Assembly: GCF_020740795.1 (NCBI RefSeq) | Contig: NC_067286.1 | Span: 1,173,990 to 1,237,989 of the forward strand | Source: Apus apus | Taxonomy: Eukaryota > Chordata > Aves > Apodiformes > Apodidae | DNA: 64,000 nt | Direction: 5' to 3' | Shown: positions 24,801 through 37,286 of the stretch, in pieces | Position numbering within the stretch: the stretch's first letter is position 1 | How the letters are laid out: every line of letters begins with the position of its first letter | Notes under the pieces: model-generated | Database searches by the model: none | Told to the model about the DNA's origin: nothing | The model's input: only the letters and a program-made list of their open reading frames with translations | Translations under genes and position numbers: made by a program

Positions 24801-27800
24801 GCCAACCCACGACACCAGCACAGACAAAGGATGTTTTCAATTTCACTTTCATGGGCTGACATTTACGCTGAGGCCACTCACCCTCCCCCAAGCCCAGCCC
24901 CTCATTCCAGGGGAGCTGGGACTCTGAAAACCTCAGCTGGCTTTATGACCAGCACAAATGCCCCAGGCTGGTCAGCAGGCAGAGGAAATTCTGCCCCAGC
25001 TTACAGCCCTCCACACCAGGCACTGCTCCCTCTTTGTCACCCACTTCCGCTGCTCAGAGGTGGCTCAGCCCCACAGGTTCCTCCCAGCAGGCTCTTACCT
25101 GAGCATTCTCTCCCCTACCCCACTCTCCACCTCCCTCTGTAAGCACTTCAAGGTACACAGCCTCTGAATTAGGCTGCCTGGTATTCTTCCCTGTTAGGAT
25201 TTCTCCCCCAAGACAGGGCACATTTCTGCAGCCAGACTTTGACATGTGAACAAATCATCAGAAGCAATTTCCCTCTTGAGGTACTGGCTGTGAGCAACAC
25301 TGAGGTCTGAACTGCAGAGCACACGTGTGTTTTGGGGAAGTATTTTATATTCTCTCACTTCTGACCTGCTGCTGCTCCTGCTTGTTGTGGGGTAAAGGCT
25401 CAGGAGCAGGAGAGACCTGCTCTGCCCTCCCACAGCCACTGCAATGCAGGGGAGTGAGCCGTGAGCTCCAGAATTAATAACAGCTCCTAGAAGAATGGAA
25501 TGGTTTTGGTTGGAAGGGACCTTAAAAATCATCTAGTTCCACCCTGCTGCATGGGCAGGGACACCTCCCACCAGACCAGGTTGCTCCAAGCCCCATCCAA
25601 TCTGCCCTTGAACACTGCCAGGGATGGGGCAGCCACAGCTTCCCTGGGCACCCTGTGCCAGTGTCTCCCCACCCTCATACTACAGAATTTCATTTGGCTG
25701 AGCAAGGCCTTCTCATCCCCCTCAGGCTGAGAAGATCCATGTCTCTGGCCCAAGTCCAAAGCTACATGACACACAGTTGTCACTGTTTTTTGGTGGCCAG
25801 CACAACAAACATCTCCAGGTAATGCAGGGTCATTCAATCCCAGACTCCATCAGCTCAGGGTAGGAGGCATCTCCCTCAGGTGACAGGGACATGGAGTGGA
25901 AGGGGTTTAAGTGACCAAGGGAGAGGTGATGAGCTGAGGGCACCTTACCCAGCTTGTGGGGTGTCAGAGCAGTGGTGTCTGCTAACTCCAACACGGAGAG
26001 ATGCTGCAGGTTGGATTCCCTGGAGAAGAAAAAGCCATCAGTTGGAGAAGGCAACAAAACACCCCCTGCTTTAATTGTGCTCATTGTTCAATGACTCCTA
26101 TGGCTGACCCAGGCAGTGGTGCCCAGAACAGCCAGGCAGGACCAGCACGAGGCAGCTCCAAACACGCCAAGGGGAAAAAAAAAAAACCCCAATCAAAAAA
26201 ACCACCCTCCCCCCAGCACAACCCGAGTTCTACAGTGACACTCCCACAGCAACCATCAGCTCTTCCTACCAGGAAGGGCATTTCAGGTGGCTTCAAAAGG
26301 AAAAGAGAACCTTTCCCAGCTGGAAGGGGCAGTGGGGGAGACTCACAGGGTGTCGATGGGGACGTCGGCCGCCAGGCACTGGCTGGCCCAGCGGATCAGG
26401 TAGTAGGAGAGCAGCAGGGGAGAGGTTCTGTGCAGCAGGTCCTGCTGCTGGGACTGGAAGAGCTGTCCCACTCCCAACACCACCTGCAAGGAAACCAGAG
26501 CTTGGCTCAACCCCCAGGCACAGCAGTAAGGGCTCAGCTCAGCCCTCCTGCCTGCACCAAGGTGGGCAACAATCCCCTCAGCCCAGCCAGGGGACCAGCA
26601 GGATAATCCTGGTGGAAATCACAGCATCACCTCAGGACCAATGGGTGGGTTAACTGGGCCAGGAAAAGCCACGTGCACATTCAGTGCTTCCCTCTGGTGC
26701 CAGGGACACCAGGAAAAAGGTGTTTGGTGCTGTTGCAGTAACATCACTCAGAGTGAAACCACAGCTTCGCTGCAGGGACCACCTCAGGGCCCAGCACCCC
26801 TGGGTGCTCCAGCTGAGGAAAGCCTGGCCAGGTGACATGGAAGGAAAAGTAGCCAATGGTTTGAAAGGACATGAGGTGGCAAAGCAGAAGCTCCTCATTG
26901 AGGAAGCAGCAGGTCACACACCTTCTGGTCTGCAGAGCCTGGCTCCAGAAGGGCACCTTGCTGCAGTGCCACCAGGGCAACCTTATCCAGGAAGGAGGGG
27001 ATTTCTCTTCAACCAAGAAATCTCTGCATTAATGTTTCCAGGTAAATAATATTGGTTTAAACAACACACCCCTTGTCTGGGGCCTTGTTCCACACCCCTG
27101 TGTCCACCCAAGCCACCAGGAGCCACATGGCCAACGGGATGGATCCAAACCAGGACCACAAACACGTGAGCCACCAGCTGGAACAGCCTCACAGGGGCTG
27201 GAACTGCAGCCCCTGGGCAAATACCTCTGGAGATCCAGGCTGCAGTGTGTGCCTGCTGGGCTGTGTGTGGCTTGGGGGGAGGGAAGAGCTGGGAGAAAGG
27301 TACATGCTCAGGCAGCACCTTGTTGTAGACAGGAGGCTGGAAGTGATGCCCTCCTCCTACCAGGAGAGGTTTGCTTCCTGCTTCCTGGCTGGCTTCCTGG
27401 GGTGGAAAGAGGGAGTTGTGGTGTGTGCAGCCTGTTGCTGCTCTGCTTGGGGTGATAAAAACAGAGAATCGTCAAATCACAAACTGGTTTGGGTTGGAAG
27501 GGACCTTAAAGATCACCCAGTTACAAACCCCCTATATGGGCAGGGACATCTCCCACTAGACCAGGTTCCTCCAAGTTTCAACGTGCCTTTGAACACTTCC
27601 AGGGGTGGGACACCCACAATTCTCTGGGCAACCTGGGCTAGGGTCTCACCACCCTCGGAGAGAAGAGTTTCTTCCTTATGTCCAACCTAAATCTCCCCTC
27701 TTTCAGTTTAAAACCACCTCCCCTTGTCCTATCACTCCCTGCCGTTGTCAAAAGCCTCTCCCTAGCTTCCTTGCAGGCCCCAAAAGCTGCTGGAGAAGAG

Positions 27801-30800
27801 AAGAAGGCTTCACCCAAGCCTGGGGCTGGTTGAAACAGCCTCTGTTGTTGTGTGGGAAGCTCCAAGCCTGGCACCAGCAGAACCCCAGATCCCAACGTTC
27901 AAAGAGCAGAGCTGGCAGCTTCCAGGGATGTACTCACAGGGTCCCCGAGCCGCAGCAGCAGCTGTTGGAGGATCAAGAGGTCCCGACAGATGAGGAAACG
28001 AAGGGAGGCAACCTTGGAGACCCCCCCGCACACCACGGCCACCGCCGTCCCGCTGCCGTACAGCTGGGTGAGGCTCATGCGCACGCCCAGGTGAGGAGCT
28101 GGAAGAGGAAAACCACCTGGATAAGGGCAGGAAACTAGACCGACCAGAAACCTCACCCTTCTCCAGCCCCCAGGCTCCCCCCGTGGAGCTGTCACCTCTC
28201 TCCAGGTCGGTGTCTGTCTCGTAGTCCATCTCCCGGATGAGCACTCCCATGGCATGGATGGGGTTCCGGATCTCCTGCAGTTTGCTGTGTATTTCCTCCA
28301 GCACATTCTCCCTGCAAAAGGAAAAAAAATCATCATAACCAGCAAGATGAAGAGTTTAAACTCAAGAGGGCTCCCTTTCCTCCTGAACTAATCCTCCCTA
28401 GGAGGATCAGCCTGCATGTTCCTGATGGGAATCCTCTTCTGGCTGGGATTTTATTACAGCGCCTGCAAGGACTCGGGTTTATTTATTCCACTCCCTCAGG
28501 CAACCAGGAAATGCCAGGCAGATAGCTGGCATTCCACAGGGAATGATCTGGGAGGTGAGCACAGTAACCACAGGGCTTGACCAAGGCTCTGACCTCAACC
28601 TAGGCCCTGCAGGCACTTGCTTCTCCCACTGCAACAAGCACCTAAGAGGAACTTGTTCCTCTTCTGCTCCATCTCACCTGAGAAACCCCAAAATGCCTTT
28701 TCAGGAGGGGGCCAGGCAACAGCAAAGGGGGGTCCTGGAGGAAACATCAATACCCACACTCTTGTCACCAAGAGGATCTGGAAAAGTCTCCTCCAGCACA
28801 GGCAGAGCCTGCACATCCCAAAAAGCACTTTGATGCCTATCAAAGCCAGCTCCAGGGAATCCCTGCCCAGCCATCTGGGCTTCCCCGCAGGGAAGCTGCT
28901 GCAAAAACACCTCCTTCCTTCTACAAAGACATCTCCCTCCTTCTGGAAAAACATCTCCTTACGTGTCATTAGCTATCAAGTCCTCCATGATCTGCTCTGC
29001 AGCCTTTTCTGGAGGCTGGAGGCGGGAACAAGCCATTTCCATGATGAATGCCATTTCCATGGAAATTGATTCTCCGATCAGTCGAAGGCACTGGACAAGA
29101 CAGACAACATCACGAGACATCTCCAAATCTGTAATGAAAGAATCTAACTGTATATTTACAAGAGATTTCAAAGGGAAGGTGGGAAGACCATTCAAAAACC
29201 AGTTAGTTCAGCTCCTGTCAGCTAATTACTAGCAGCAAATTGGTCTTCAGTCAAATCGACCCCTCCCTGCTAACTGCTGAGGCTGAATTAAAACCTGGGA
29301 GCTGACAAGGGAAAGATTTGGGCTGTTATTATTTGGAAAGTAAAATGCAAGAAGAAAACAATGAGATTCCCTCTGAGGGACTTGCTTCAGCCCCAGGTTG
29401 AAAGGAAGTAATTAGTGCAGTGGAAGAGCAAAAAAGCCCCAGAGCAAAGAGCTCAGATGGCTGAGCTCCACCGAGCACTCTCCTTCCAGCAAGGATCCAT
29501 CTGCAGCACCACCCCTTCCAGCCTCCAGGGGATTTTCACGTTCTTAGAAGTGATCTGGAAGTTCGGTTGGGTTTCAATCCCTGTTTTCCAATCAAGGGGT
29601 GTTTTTTGAGAAGTTTGAAACTGTGGGCAGGAGCTGTGAGCCTCCCCAGCCCAGCCCTACAGCTCCCCTGACTCTCGAGCCAGAAACAGCTCAACCCAAC
29701 GGATGACAAGTCTCTTTTATAAATATATATATATAAAAGAATCACTCGAGCATGAAAAGTGGAGCTTAAGTAACATTTTCCGTTGCCTTTCTCTTGTGCA
29801 ATGTCAGCCCACAGCCAGCACAGCACAGAGGGCACTGTGGGGACAACCTTAGTGACAACTTCTGTGTACGCTGGCATTTACTGCCCGGGGACAAGAAACG
29901 GGACAGTCCCCACTCCAGAGCTGACACAAAAACCTGGATACAAAACCATTTCACTACAAACTGAGACTGCAGAGGGGGGTGGCTGAGCCCAGGGTGCTTG
30001 GAGGATCACAAGTCTCCTCCTTGTTTGTCATGGAAGGGAATTGTTTGCTGGTCAGAAACACTAGAGCTGCATCCTGATCTCCCCACCAGCGCAGGGATGT
30101 TGTGGAGCTCCAGCCCGGCAGATCTGTCCCAGAGGGCAGGCATGAAGGTGACACCAGTTCACCAGGAGTTTATGAAGCTACAAAGGGCAAAGGATTCACC
30201 AGTGCAGGTCCTGCCCCTGCCACAAGCAGCCTGAAATCTGGAATTCTTCCTTTTTTAAGTGAGCTGAAACCAGTCACAGCAGAGTTGCAGCCTCGCCCCC
30301 ATTTTCCAACTGCTGGCGTGAGCACAACGGCAGGTTTCACCAAACCCAACTGCCTGAACATGCCAAGATGAGGGAACTATCTCCATGTAGAGAACTATGG
30401 AGTCAGGAGCACCTCCAGAGGCCACTGTGGAAACTCCCATATCCTTCTGCCCCAGGGCTTTCCCTAGTGTTTCAGTCTCCAACAACCAAAGACCTCCAGG
30501 TCTCCCCACTTACCGTCAAAGATGGCAGCGTCGTCCTCAGTCAGGAGGTGCTCATTGGAGAGCAGGTAGAGATGGTCCACCAAGGAGCAGGGCACCAGGA
30601 AAGACAGGGAGCCCTGGAAAAGTGGAGGAGAAAGCCCTTCTTTGAGCTTCCCAAATCCACACCTCCATCAGAAGAACTCCTCCCCAGGAGATGACCACCT
30701 CACCTTCTTCAGCAGGCACACCATGCTGCTGTAGGGGTTCAAGTGCAAGGCCAGGGGCCGTGAGAGGGCTTCCTGGTACTGAAGGCAGCAGGCATAGAAC

Positions 30801-33800
30801 TTGGACCAGAACTCCACCTGAAGCTGCCAGAACTCCTCTGGTGAGCACTCATACTCTGTCACGCTGCCCTGGAACTAGATTTCAGAGAAATACAGGTGGA
30901 GAAGACATGATTTTGGGTGAATACAGGTAGTGAAGACTTCAGATAAATACAGCTCAGATGGGTTCCCTAAGCAGGTTTTCTTCTGTTGCTCCATGCTTTT
31001 CATGCTCCATGCAAAGAGCAGAGGCAGAACACTGAGAAAGAAGGGAAGTCTCCAAAAAAAGAAGAGGGAATGGAAAAGCCAGGCAGGAAGGATGAAGATT
31101 TGTACTCTTTTTAAAGTTGTATCATTCCTTTTGAAGACATGAAGGACAAAATGGGGCCTTGGGGGCACACTGCATCTCATTTAACCATCCCAGTGCAATG
31201 ATGTAGGAAGAAAAGAGCACAAGGACAAAAATATCTCACCTCACTTTCCACGGCCAAGGTCACCTCTTTTTTTAACTCCTCCCATGTCAGATCCATGTGT
31301 CTCTCAGTTCCTTGGGAAAAGATCTGGGAAGCAGCACAGGAAACTTTTACTTTAAGGCAAATCCTGAAGGTCCAGGGGTATGGAGTAGAGGTAAAGCAAA
31401 CATGAGAGCATCAGCTGTAGCTTCTGGGGACAAAAGTATGAAAAAAAAGGGCTGGCTGAATGTGGGCTAAGTGGGTGTAGTGCCAGTGTCCTGTGGAAAT
31501 GGAGGAAGCCTCCAGGCAGGCAAGTGCACTGGGATGCAAGGAAAGAAGGGCTGCACACCTTCCCAGCAGCTCTCTTGCACCTTGCTACAGGACTCTGTGA
31601 TGTTGCAACACAAAGAATAAAAAATGATCAGAGCTTTGGAATTTTGGCTTTTCCATTTTTCCAGAAAAGTCCCCACATGCTGCCTTGCTCTGCCCCTACT
31701 ACCTGCCCAGACCTGAGGGGTCCATGCTGAGAAACAGACCCACAGTGGGCTGGGAGTCTCCCTGTGCCTGGCTGAAGCAGCAGGATGTGCAAAACAAGCT
31801 CAGGAACCTGCTGTCCCACAGGAAAACACCCTCTGGAAGCCAGACTCTGCCTCTCACCACTAGCAGGCACCGACTGCAGCGCAGCCCAGCGGCTGCTGGC
31901 TGGGTCCAGTGACCACCGGCAGGTCTGGAAACCAGTAAATGCAAACTGGTGCCTGCTGAGAGCTCCAAGGAATGCTGCTCCCTCACATCTACACAGCCAG
32001 GAAGGATAAGCTGAACACAGAGAGCACCCAAGGCCCTCTCACCAACCTGTAAAGCTTTCTGGATGGCTGCGTTGGAGAACCGGCCAGGCGTGAAGAGATA
32101 CTCCAGGTAGGTTTCCTGCAAAGAGAAAAGGATCACAATCTGTGGATAAATCAAGGCAGGAGGAGAGGATTTAGGATACAGCTGTGCTCCTTCCTTCAAT
32201 TCTCACTCATTCCCTGGACTTGGATTTCTCTCCAGCCTCAGTTCACACCCACACCCTGCTCCAAGCTCTCCTCTTCACAGTTCCTGGGACTGCAGACACT
32301 TCCCGCACCCTCTGGATCTGTGTCCAGGGCCTCTCTCCTGACTGACTCGAAATCCTCCTCACCCCTCAGCTTCTGGCTTCACAACCACACTTTGGTGCTG
32401 TGGTGACACAGGTTGTTCCCTTTAATTGGCACTAATTTTAAGACTATATCGATGCAATTTGCACGCTTGAGCTGCCTTGTTCTCCTCCCGGGCAGGGAAG
32501 CTTCACTGCTCCTTGCTGCTGTTTTCCAGCCGACTCACCCTGGGGTCCTGGTCAGGTCGAACTGTCACCTCCTCCTCAGGCAGTGGCTGCACAAAGACCT
32601 GGTTCCACTGGCCCGCCACATTCCTGGAAGGAAAAACAAACCCCAGATCAGCTTTGTGCTGCAGCCCATCCAGGAGCAGCCACCCGGACCAAACCTGTCC
32701 CTTTCCCCAGCAAACCCAGCCCCTTAGATCTGGTTGAAAGGGGCTTTGAGCAGTGACAAGTGACAGATTTATCCAGGAGAGCTCGATGGTGACAGCCCCA
32801 GCCCTGAGCTAACAGAACAAGTTGGGTTCCTTCATTTCTATCAATGTTCTCCCCATCACACGTGCTGACCAAGCAGCCCTTTCTCAGGCTGACTCTTGCT
32901 GCACACCCACAGCATTTTTTTCACCCCAAATCTGCCCTCTCAGCTTCATGGTTTTCAGATCACTGGTCTCCTCAAAGCATGATCTTCCTTGGAAGAGACC
33001 TGCTCAGCATGATTTGAAGGAGCTGCTGGGGAGGCACAGCCTTTCCCTCAGACATGCTCCCAGCACACTCTGCTCCCAGGGAACCTCCCGCCCAGCTTTG
33101 GACATTTTTCACATTCCTGCAGCCAAGTTGTAGCTTTGTTATAAAGCTGAACAAAAAAACAGTTTAAAAAAATCCCTGTAAACTGTGCTGGAGGAAAAGA
33201 TTGTGCACTTGACAGCAGAACTGAAACAGGAAGAATCATGGAATGCTGCATGTCCAGCCAGCAAAGCAGGACAGAAGAGCAGAGGAGCTGGATCCATGTT
33301 TTAATGAGCAGGATCATAGAATCATGGAATGGTTTGGGTTGGAGGGGACATTAAAGATAACCCAGTTCCAACTCCCTCTGCCATGGGCAGGGACACCTCC
33401 CACCAGCCCAGGCTGCTCCAAGCCCCATCCAACCTGCCCTTCAACACTGCCAGGGATGGGGCAGCCACAGCTTCCCTGGGCAACCTGGCCCAAGGTCTCA
33501 CCATCCTCACAGCCAAGATTTTATTCCAAATATCCAATAGAAATCTCCCTTCTTTCTGCTCAAAACTGTTCCTCCTTGTCTCATCCCTCCCTGCCCTTGT
33601 CCCAAGCCCCTCCCCAGCTTTCCTGGAGCCCCTTCAGGCACTGGAAGGTGCTCTAAGGTCTCCCTGGAGCCTTCTCTTCTCCAGGCTGAACACCCCAACT
33701 CTCCCAGCCTGAGCTGGGAGCTGAGCTCCAGAGCTGAGCTGCTCCAGCCCTCGGATCATCTTTGTGGCCTCCTCTGGACACTCTCCATGAGCTCCATGTC

Positions 33801-36800
33801 CTTCTTATATTGGGGGCTCCAGGTGGGGTTTTGTGAGAGCCAAGTAAAAGGAGATAATCCCCTCCCTGGCCCTGCTGGCAGTTTCCCCCTCTGTGGTGAT
33901 GGTGGCTGAGGACTCAGTGCAGAGACTCACTGCTCAAAGTTGATGTATTTCACCACGGTTTGGTTCTCTTCATTGTGCCACAGTGCCCAGATCTCAGCTG
34001 AGGTTAAGGCAAAGTCAACCAGAGTCTCCTAGCAGAGAGGCAGAGCACACATTCACCTTCAGCAAAACATTCCCTCCAATCATTATACTATTGGGAAGAG
34101 GTTTGTTTTCTTCCTTTATTCCCTGGCACTCACTCACCTGTGAGGAGAAGAGGGAGGAGATGTGGTCCAGGCTGTAGCGGTTGCTCTCAGTGCTCACCAG
34201 CTGGAAGACACAAAACTACAAAAACAGTTGGTCAGTGGTGGGCTAAGGGAGGGTGGAGCCAGTAACCAGCAGGTCATGGGGAAGCTGGGTCTCCCCAGTT
34301 CCTGCTGGGCTTCTCCCAGGTCCCTGAGCTCATGTCCCACCACTGTTAGTGACAACATGACGTGGGCAAGCCAGGAGACTGGGGTGGAAAAGCCCCGAAT
34401 CCTCAGGGATCTCACGGCAAAGCAAGCTCTGTGTTCTGCCTGGAACAAGCAGAGCACCCGTGGGACAGCAGAAGTCATGACAGGATCCTACTCCATGTGG
34501 GAATTCCCTGGAGGAGGGAAAGGGTAAGCTGTCCAACAGATGAGACTGCTCTGTGCCATCATTCCCCTCCTGCTACATTTAGTATTCACGGCAAGAAGCA
34601 GTGACTTCTGGAGAAGGGGATACTTGGCAGTGCTCAGCGATGCCTCCGCAGGCTCCCAGGAGCTCGATGGAAACATCCTATCCAGATTTCCATGCTTTTA
34701 GCTCCTTGTGGCCCTTCCCTTTTCCCACGGCACATCTGTGCTTTTGGGATCCTACCAGTACAGGAGGTGACCAAGCGACCTGGCCCTCACTGCTCAGCTT
34801 AAGTTACACAGGGACTTCCACTCCCAGGGGGAGGGCACGTGTATCCCGCCGCGTCTGGAGAGCAAAAATGTTTATTCAGAACATCCTGCTCTCTGCAGAC
34901 ACGAAACTTTTCCCTATTTCTCGGCCAAATCCAAGGAGAACAACTTATTTTCCACCAATTCCTGCTGCTCCCTACCTGCCCTCGCTTGGGAGCGTGCATG
35001 TAGACACCCAGGTAGAGCCCCAGGGACTGGGAGAAGGCCAGACGCAGCCGGTGGCCCGTCCCAGCCGCGAGCCGCAGGTCCCTGCTGACCGGCATGAACT
35101 CCAGCAGATCTGCAACCATCAGGCACATTTGATCCTATTGGAAAAAAAAAAAAAAAAAGGGGATGGGGAAAGCAGCAGAGGAAAGAATTCAGGACTGAGA
35201 AACTGCCCTTCCTCTTCTGGCCAAAGCTTGAGCAGATCTTTCCCTAAAGGATGCCAGGAAAGCATCTGTACGTGCACCTGAACCACTCTTCGGCTTTCCC
35301 TGTCTCACCTGTGCTATCTCCCATGGATTTCCAGAGCCTGGGCACGTGGGATGAAGCTTCCCCTCCTCCCCCAGCACACACATTCCAGGGCAGATGAGCC
35401 GTGAAGGCAGTTGTGCCAGTCCATTAGTTTTGGCACTGGTATTTGGAGCAAGTGGCAAGCGGGAGCGGAGCCTTTATTAACTTCTTGTTGACAAGGAGCC
35501 GTGTTACAAGGACGCTCCTATTCCGGCTGAAGTGGTGGCAAATCCATCTGTGTCTCTCCTGGGCTTCCAAACCATTCCCACCCATCTTCCTGAATGCTCC
35601 AGAATCTAATCCTGCCTCCCACCCTCAGCACAAGGCTTGGCTGGAGAGAAATCTCACCCAAAAAGGTGGCCACAAACACACACCAGGCCACAAATCCCCC
35701 TGAATCTCAGCGCGGAGAAGCTGTGGAGATGATTTAAGGGTGGATCGAATCCACACCAAGCTCCCAGCCCTTGGACCCTCAGATCCTGGGCTTCACTCAC
35801 CTTGTAGGACCACATCCGAAGCTTGTGGTCCTGGCAGAGAGCAAAGAGAAAGGCATCATGATCCAGGCAGTGGACAGAGAGGCTGACAGGCAGATCCGAC
35901 AGGCCACAGTCCCCTCTGGAAAAGGTGGTATTTATTTCAACAGCTTAAAAGAAATTCCAACCTAGTGTGGAGATCCAAGGCCTGGGGTTTCGATGGCCCT
36001 GACTAGGGCCTAAGGGTTGGTTTCTTCTCCCAAGGAACTGGTGATAGGACAAGAGGAAATGGCCTCAAGTTGTGCCAGAGGGGGTTTAGATTGGATATGA
36101 GGAACAATTTATTTCCTGGAAGAGTGGTCAGGCTGCCCAGGGCAGGGGTGGAGCCACCATCCCTGGAGGTGATCAAAAAACTTCACTTGGGGACATGGTT
36201 TAGTGGGCACGGTGGTGCTGGGTGCAGGTTGGCCTGGATGATCTTAGAGGTCTTTTCCAACCTGAACGATTCCACAAATCTCAACCTGGCCTAAGACACC
36301 ATAATGGTTCCAAACCCAACCCCTGCACAGGGAGCATCCGCGTCAGCCCCGCGGAACTTCGGCTGCTCGGGAAGGAGCCGGACGTTTCAGAACAAGGGCA
36401 AGAACTGTTGTAATCCTTAATCCCTGCTGGCTGCCAGCCACATCCTGGGCAAATCCTTGGAGGCCAATTATAGATACAACGCACTGGTAGACACAGCATC
36501 AGCAGGGCCTTGTTAAGAGGAGCTAATCCAGTGTCCCACTCTCAGCTTCCGTCCCGCAGCGGGTCCCTGTGACCCACTTTTCTTCTTTTGGGCAGTATTT
36601 ATAGCTGCCTCTGCCTTCAGCCACAAACTGGAGGGTGAGGGAGCTGGCAGAGACTCAATTAGTTCTGCTTAATTGGCTGCCAGACACTCACCTGATGGCA
36701 GTGGGCATCCAGCCGGTGAGCAAACGCTGCATCACGGAGCTCTGCTTCAATTCCACAATGGAAATGGCTCCTTTGGGAAGAAAAGGGAGATTAAGGCAAA

Positions 36801-37286
36801 TACTGAGAGCTCGTTAGTTAATTACCGAGTGCCACCAGCAAGGGGCTTCATGGGGATGATACAAAAGAAGTTTGGGGATGATTTAAAAGAACTTTGGGGA
36901 TGATTTAAGAGCTGTGGGGATGATACAAAAGAGCTTTTGTGTGTGGAGTCAATTTCTACCACACGCCCCCCCCTCTCCCCAAATCCCACTCCAGCTCAAA
37001 GGCAGGGGAAGAGAAGCTACCCAGAGCAGATTCCTGAGGAGGAAGCTGGATCCTGCTCCTTACCAGGTGTGTCAGGAGGAGGGAGCTTGACGACAAAGAT
37101 GCCCCCCAGGGCAGAGGGCAGGGCAAACAGAGCCTCCCCCTCACTGCTCAGCCAGGCCGCCGAGGCCGTGGAGCTGGGAGCCAGGCCGGGCACGCTGGGA
37201 ATGTTGCAGTAGTTGGATGGATCCTGGAAGTCAATCTTGCCAATATCCGTGAACACCGACTGCATCTGGCTCTCGGTGAGCAGCTC
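12874..37286 (-). CDS. NUP160: Nucleoporin NUP160, 5' end missing, 33 exons seen
   Basis: Scaffold of the nuclear-pore Y (Nup107-160) complex. Exons: 37286-37064, 36770-36692, 35915-35801, 35134-34976, 34215-34138, 34028-33931, 32623-32539, 32115-32047, 31323-31240, 30874-30704, 30613-30514, 29128-28963, 28311-28196, 28098-27938, 26483-26347, 26019-25949, 24276-24105, 23540-23480, 20554-20456, 20299-20180, 19357-19262, 19156-19062, 18203-18107, 17993-17888, 17803-17643, 17107-17047, 16691-16581, 16152-16029, 15288-15187, 14496-14355, 13520-13395, 13176-13072, 12960-12874. All phases join without a break, giving 1258 residues (human 1436). Diagnostic words: [61 protein letters not shown], ending RDRLYRRS. 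The first exons hold the N-terminal beta-propeller, the rest alpha-helical solenoid. About 180 N-terminal residues and the promoter are absent; the gap at 39382 is the likely place. The donor after 24105 (GTGATC) is weak. Confidence 0.96.
13668..13796 (-). mobile_element. Outer CR1 copy, 3' part (split by a later CR1)
   Basis: Minus-oriented CR1 of a subfamily marked by AACCCAACACCACCCTGCCC and CACTAAACCATCACC. The copy breaks off after GGGATGGT at 13796 and resumes at about 14136, where GACTCCACC continues it. Intron of NUP160. Confidence 0.85.
13797..14130 (+). mobile_element. Inner CR1 copy inserted in an older CR1
   Basis: Plus-oriented CR1 3' region from TCAGCCTGGAGAAGAG to CCATTCCATGATTCT, inserted in the opposite orientation inside the copy at 13668-14240. 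The five bases ATGGT occur on both sides (13792-13796 and 14131-14135) and may be a target-site duplication. Confidence 0.85.
14131..14240 (-). mobile_element. Outer CR1 copy, upstream part
   Basis: Continuation of the split minus-oriented copy: TCGTTCCAACACTTGACCAC and TCTCCAACCTAAATGG follow in the order expected for this subfamily. Confidence 0.8.
16262..16465 (+). mobile_element. CR1 LINE fragment in a NUP160 intron
   Basis: Plus-oriented: GAGGCTGAGGGGAGACCTTC, GAGAGGAGGTTGGAGCCAGG, ATGGCCTCAAGTTGCACCAG. The extreme 3' end is not present. Confidence 0.85.
18525..18705 (-). mobile_element. CR1 LINE 3' fragment in a NUP160 intron
   Basis: Minus-oriented. It starts with the inverted 3' end ATAGAATCATGGAATGATC and includes GGGCAGCCTGGGCCAG and CCAATCTAAACCTCTCCTGG. 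Confidence 0.85.
20790..21090 (-). mobile_element. CR1 LINE 3' fragment in a NUP160 intron
   Basis: Minus-oriented and of the same subfamily as the outer copy at 13668 (AGAATCATTAAGGTTG, CACTAAACCATGTCCCC, TTCCAACACTTGACCACTC). It is more diverged than the long copies at 22555 and 33314. Confidence 0.85.
22555..23163 (+). mobile_element. Long CR1 LINE 3' fragment, about 600 bp
   Basis: Plus-oriented. It starts in sequence matching the end of CR1 ORF2 (GGACAAGCCAACAAGAAGG, CAACTGTGTCTTGGGCTGTG), continues through TCCAGAGGAGGCCACAGAG and CAGCCTGGAGAAGAGAAGG, and ends CCAAACCATTCCATGGC. It is well preserved, so probably a younger insertion. Confidence 0.9.
25494..25690 (-). mobile_element. CR1 LINE 3' fragment in a NUP160 intron
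   Basis: Minus-oriented: AATGGTTTTGGTTGGAAGGG, GGGCAGGGACACCTCCCACC, TGCTCCAAGCCCCATCC. Confidence 0.9.
27463..27800 (-). mobile_element. CR1 LINE 3' fragment in a NUP160 intron
   Basis: Minus-oriented, with the inverted 3' end AGAATCGTCAAATCACAAAC and then CTGGTTTGGGTTGGAAGGG and GGGCAACCTGGGCTAGGG. Confidence 0.9.
29717..29740. repeat. Short (TA)n microsatellite
   Basis: TATAAATATATATATATAAA within a NUP160 intron. Confidence 0.7.
33314..33895 (-). mobile_element. Long CR1 LINE 3' fragment, about 580 bp
   Basis: Minus-oriented and well preserved. The inverted 3' end ATCATAGAATCATGGAATGG leads through the standard 3' region to TCTGGACACTCTCCATGAGC and CCCTGGCCCTGCTGGCAG. It is close in sequence to the copies at 22555 and 55765. 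Confidence 0.92.
36025..36283 (+). mobile_element. CR1 LINE 3' fragment in a NUP160 intron
   Basis: Plus-oriented: ATGGCCTCAAGTTGTGCCAG, GGTTTAGATTGGATATGAGG, then GTCTTTTCCAACCTGAACG at the 3' end. Confidence 0.88.
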